NCBI RefSeq assembly: GCF_041438865.1
Contig: NZ_CP109451.1
Location: 1-64,000 of the forward strand
DNA: 64,000 bases
Source of the DNA: Streptomyces sp. NBC_01471
Lineage (GTDB): Bacteria; Actinomycetota; Actinomycetes; Streptomycetales; Streptomycetaceae
Direction of reading: 5' to 3'
Shown here: positions 62,442-64,000 of the stretch, piece after piece
Layout: every line of letters begins with the position of its first letter
Numbering within the stretch: the first letter of the stretch is position 1
Translations under genes and position numbers: made by a program
The notes under the pieces: model-generated
The model's database searches: none
Told to the model about the DNA's origin: nothing
What the model saw: the letters and a program-made list of their open reading frames with translations, nothing else

Positions 62442-62744
62442 GTTCGTCTGGGCGGGATCCAGGCGCTCACACGGATGCAAACTGGTGAACAACGGCGGAC
62501 CAGAAGTTCTGCCAGCCGCTCCGGCGTCCGGGGAGAACGGCGCTGGAACAGGGGGTGTCACAGCGGTCGCAGTGTCACGCCCCCACCGTGGAGCCGGAGG
62601 AAGTGTGACAAATCGTGACGCCCTCTCTGTTTCAGCCCGATCCACCGGTTGATGTTCGGCGGTTACATTGACGGGACTGAGAAAGTGCCCTGTGACATGC
62701 GGTGATGGGAGTTCTTCAGGCTTCCGGATCACGGCATTGATGAC

Positions 62745-62830
62745 CGTACGGTGGCAGCGCCACCGTCCACCCTGGCGCGGATGGTGTGGGAGAAGGTCTG
62801 CGATCTGCTCCCACCCTGGTCCGTCAGTTC
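62745..62830 (-). pseudogene. IS5-type transposase N-terminal scrap
   Basis: WEQIADLLPHHPRQGGRWRC and HRTVINAVIRK match the first residues of IS5-family transposases (W..I..LLP...HR..ING). About 28 codons. Confidence 0.5.
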
Positions 62831-63227
62831 GCTGTCTCGGTGCATGCCGCGTCAACGACGGACGCAGTACAGCGTGACAGGAAGCGGACGAACCAGCGAC
62901 GTGTCCTCCCTCTGATGCCAGCATCGGTGTCCCTCAGTTGAAACGGCCGGGCGGCGAGGGACTTCGGCCGGCATGGAGGGTGCGGTGTCGGCCGGTTGGG
63001 GCGCGACGACCTTCTCGTAGCGGTCGCTCTCGAAATCAGATTCGGTGTAGCTGATCACCTTGTGGCCCTGGCGGTCGCGCTGGGTGGTGACTGCCCGGCG
63101 ACGGACGCCTCACGCTCGTCTACCGCACTGCGGAAAACACCGTGCAGACGGTCACGCAGGCACTGCTGTGAGGCCGTGAACCGCCGCCGCGCTGCCTGAC
63201 CCGTACATCCCGCGGCCAAGCGGCGTG

Positions 63228-63263
63228 CTGCTCGTGCTCCGACAACTGTCGGAGCACGAGCAG
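63228..63263. terminator. Intrinsic terminator of tuf
   Basis: CTGCTCGTGCTCCGACA (63228-63244) pairs perfectly with 63247-63263; 17-bp stem, 2-base loop, 31 bp beyond the tuf stop codon. Confidence 0.85.
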
Positions 63264-63294
63264 CAGGTGAGGAAGTGTCAGCGCGGCCCGGGCC

Positions 63295-64000
63295 CTACGC
63301 GATCACCTGGGCGACGACACCGGCGCCGACGGTGCGCCCGCCCTCCCGGATCGCGAAGCGCAGGCCGTCGTCCATCGCGATGGGGTGGATCAGGGTGACG
63401 CGCATGGCGATGTTGTCGCCCGGCATCACCATCTCGACGCCTTCGGGCAGCTCGATGGTGCCCGTGATGTCGGTGGTACGGAAGTAGAACTGCGGCCGGT
63501 AGCCCTTGAAGAAGGGGGTGTGCCGGCCGCCCTCGTCCTTGCCGAGGATGTAGACCTCGGCGTCGAAGGTGGTGTGCGGCTTGATGGAGGCCGGCTGTGC
63601 CAGGACCTGGCCACGCTCGACGTCCTCGCGTTTGATGCCGCGCAGCAGGACGCCGACGTTCTCTCCGGCCCTGCCCTCGTCGAGGAGCTTGCGGAACATC
63701 TCGACCCCGGTGCAGGTCGACCTGGTGGTGTCCTTGATGCCGACGATTTCGACCTCTTCGCCGACCTTGACGACGCCGCGCTCGACGCGGCCGGTGACGA
63801 CGGTCCCGCGCCCCGAGATGCTGTAGACGTCCTCGATGGGCAGCAGGAACGGCCTGTCGACGGCGCGGGCGGGCTCGGGAACGTACGAGTCGAGGTATCC
63901 GGCGAGTTCGATGATCTTCGCCTCGTAGTCGGGGTCGCCCTCCAGGGCCTTGAGCGCGGAGCCACGTACGACGGGGGGGTCCTCGCCGGGGAAGTCGTAC
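63295..64000 (-). CDS. tuf: Elongation factor Tu, C-terminal part (runs off the window)
   Basis: The window holds the last 234 codons. VVRGSALKALEGDPDYEAKI is the end of the GTPase domain; VYSISGRGTVVTGRVERGVV, EIVGIKDTTRSTCTGVEMFR and KLLDEGRAGENVGVLLRGIK are domain II; HTPFFKGYRPQFYFRTTDIT, MVMPGDNIAMRVTLIHPIAM and LRFAIREGGRTVGAG are domain III. EF-Tu delivers aminoacyl-tRNA to the ribosome. The C-terminus ends VVAQVIA, unlike the usual VTKI..K ending, and SGRGTVVTGRVERG, EDPPVVRGSA and the arm-like setting suggest a second, diverged copy of the tuf3 type and not the main gene of the ribosomal-protein operon. Confidence 0.93.
   Translation of the reverse strand, partial: YDFPGEDPPVVRGSALKALEGDPDYEAKIIELAGYLDSYVPEPARAVDRPFLLPIEDVYSISGRGTVVTGRVERGVVKVGEEVEIVGIKDTTRSTCTGVEMFRKLLDEGRAGENVGVLLRGIKREDVERGQVLAQPASIKPHTTFDAEVYILGKDEGGRHTPFFKGYRPQFYFRTTDITGTIELPEGVEMVMPGDNIAMRVTLIHPIAMDDGLRFAIREGGRTVGAGVVAQVIA

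Larger units (their letters stand above)
62237..63227. other. Long region without an intact gene
   Basis: Contains a 24-bp palindrome at 62418, a short transposase scrap at about 62745-62830 and nothing else I can name. A plus-strand scrap ends at about 63169 (YRTAENTVQTVTQALL) with no start in sight. Confidence 0.45.

Noticed and set aside
1..64000. CRISPR array, tRNA or rRNA genes
   Set aside because: No regularly spaced direct repeats and no recognisable cloverleaf or rRNA sequence were found on reading.

Overview
The window looks like a Streptomyces chromosome arm or a linear Streptomyces replicon. GC is very high with strong third-position GC bias. Regulator families (XRE with MmyB-like domain, HxlR, GlxA-type AraC, TetR, SpoIIE-type phosphatase), an F420-type luciferase-like oxidoreductase, ALF-repeat and DNRLRE secreted proteins and a second-copy-like tuf all fit. 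Gene density is low, and roughly a third of the recognisable genes are broken, truncated or fused at insertion-sequence scars, as expected near a linear chromosome end.

Layout. 0-0.15 kb: six back-to-back stem-loops with three-base loops, resembling a Streptomyces telomere. 0.7-13.6 kb: mostly intact accessory genes (MFS exporter with XRE regulator, small wHTH/membrane pair, amidase, RidA, HD-domain hydrolase with GlxA-type regulator, two-component system, CPBP protease). 13.8-23.6 kb: a graveyard containing an umbrella-toxin UmbC-like ALF remnant, a DCC oxidoreductase, an FMN reductase, a duplicated amidase 5' end, and permease, MFS, thioredoxin-reductase-like and transposase fragments, with some live genes (ABM monooxygenase, VOC protein, Lrp and XRE-cupin regulators). 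23.7-26.2 kb: secreted beta-propeller protein and an NmrA/HxlR pair.

26.6-30.6 kb: an IS982-type transposase region whose outer 19-bp end reappears, perfectly inverted, after a divergent AraC/metallo-hydrolase pair, so the whole 2.9-kb block looks like one mobile unit; an IS481-like element abuts it. 30.6-36.3 kb: small oxidoreductase/regulator modules (TetR, aldo-keto reductase with XRE, HxlR with enoyl-CoA hydratase). 36.3-43.5 kb: IS5-family and TnpB scars, two near-complete IS5-type elements that need a -1 frameshift, and between them a large secreted DNRLRE protein with a cationic C-terminal module followed 14 bp later by a small multi-pass membrane protein, a candidate effector/immunity pair.

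43.7-49.8 kb: enoyl-CoA hydratase/TetR, then three secreted proteins (glycine-rich, beta-helix, 62-aa hydrophobic) and more gene fragments. 49.9-52.4 kb: a self-contained TetR/3-hydroxyacyl-CoA dehydrogenase/acetoacetate-decarboxylase-like cassette around a 27-bp palindrome. 52.4-62.2 kb: alternating live genes (luciferase-like oxidoreductase, NAD(P)-binding protein, TetR-controlled glycosyltransferase, nucleotidyltransferase, NTF2-like protein) and pseudogenes, including a MarR gene knocked out of frame by a 7-bp tandem repeat. The right edge is the 3' part of a tuf gene.

No rRNA, tRNA, CRISPR array or prophage was recognised. All family calls are from reading the translated sequence only.
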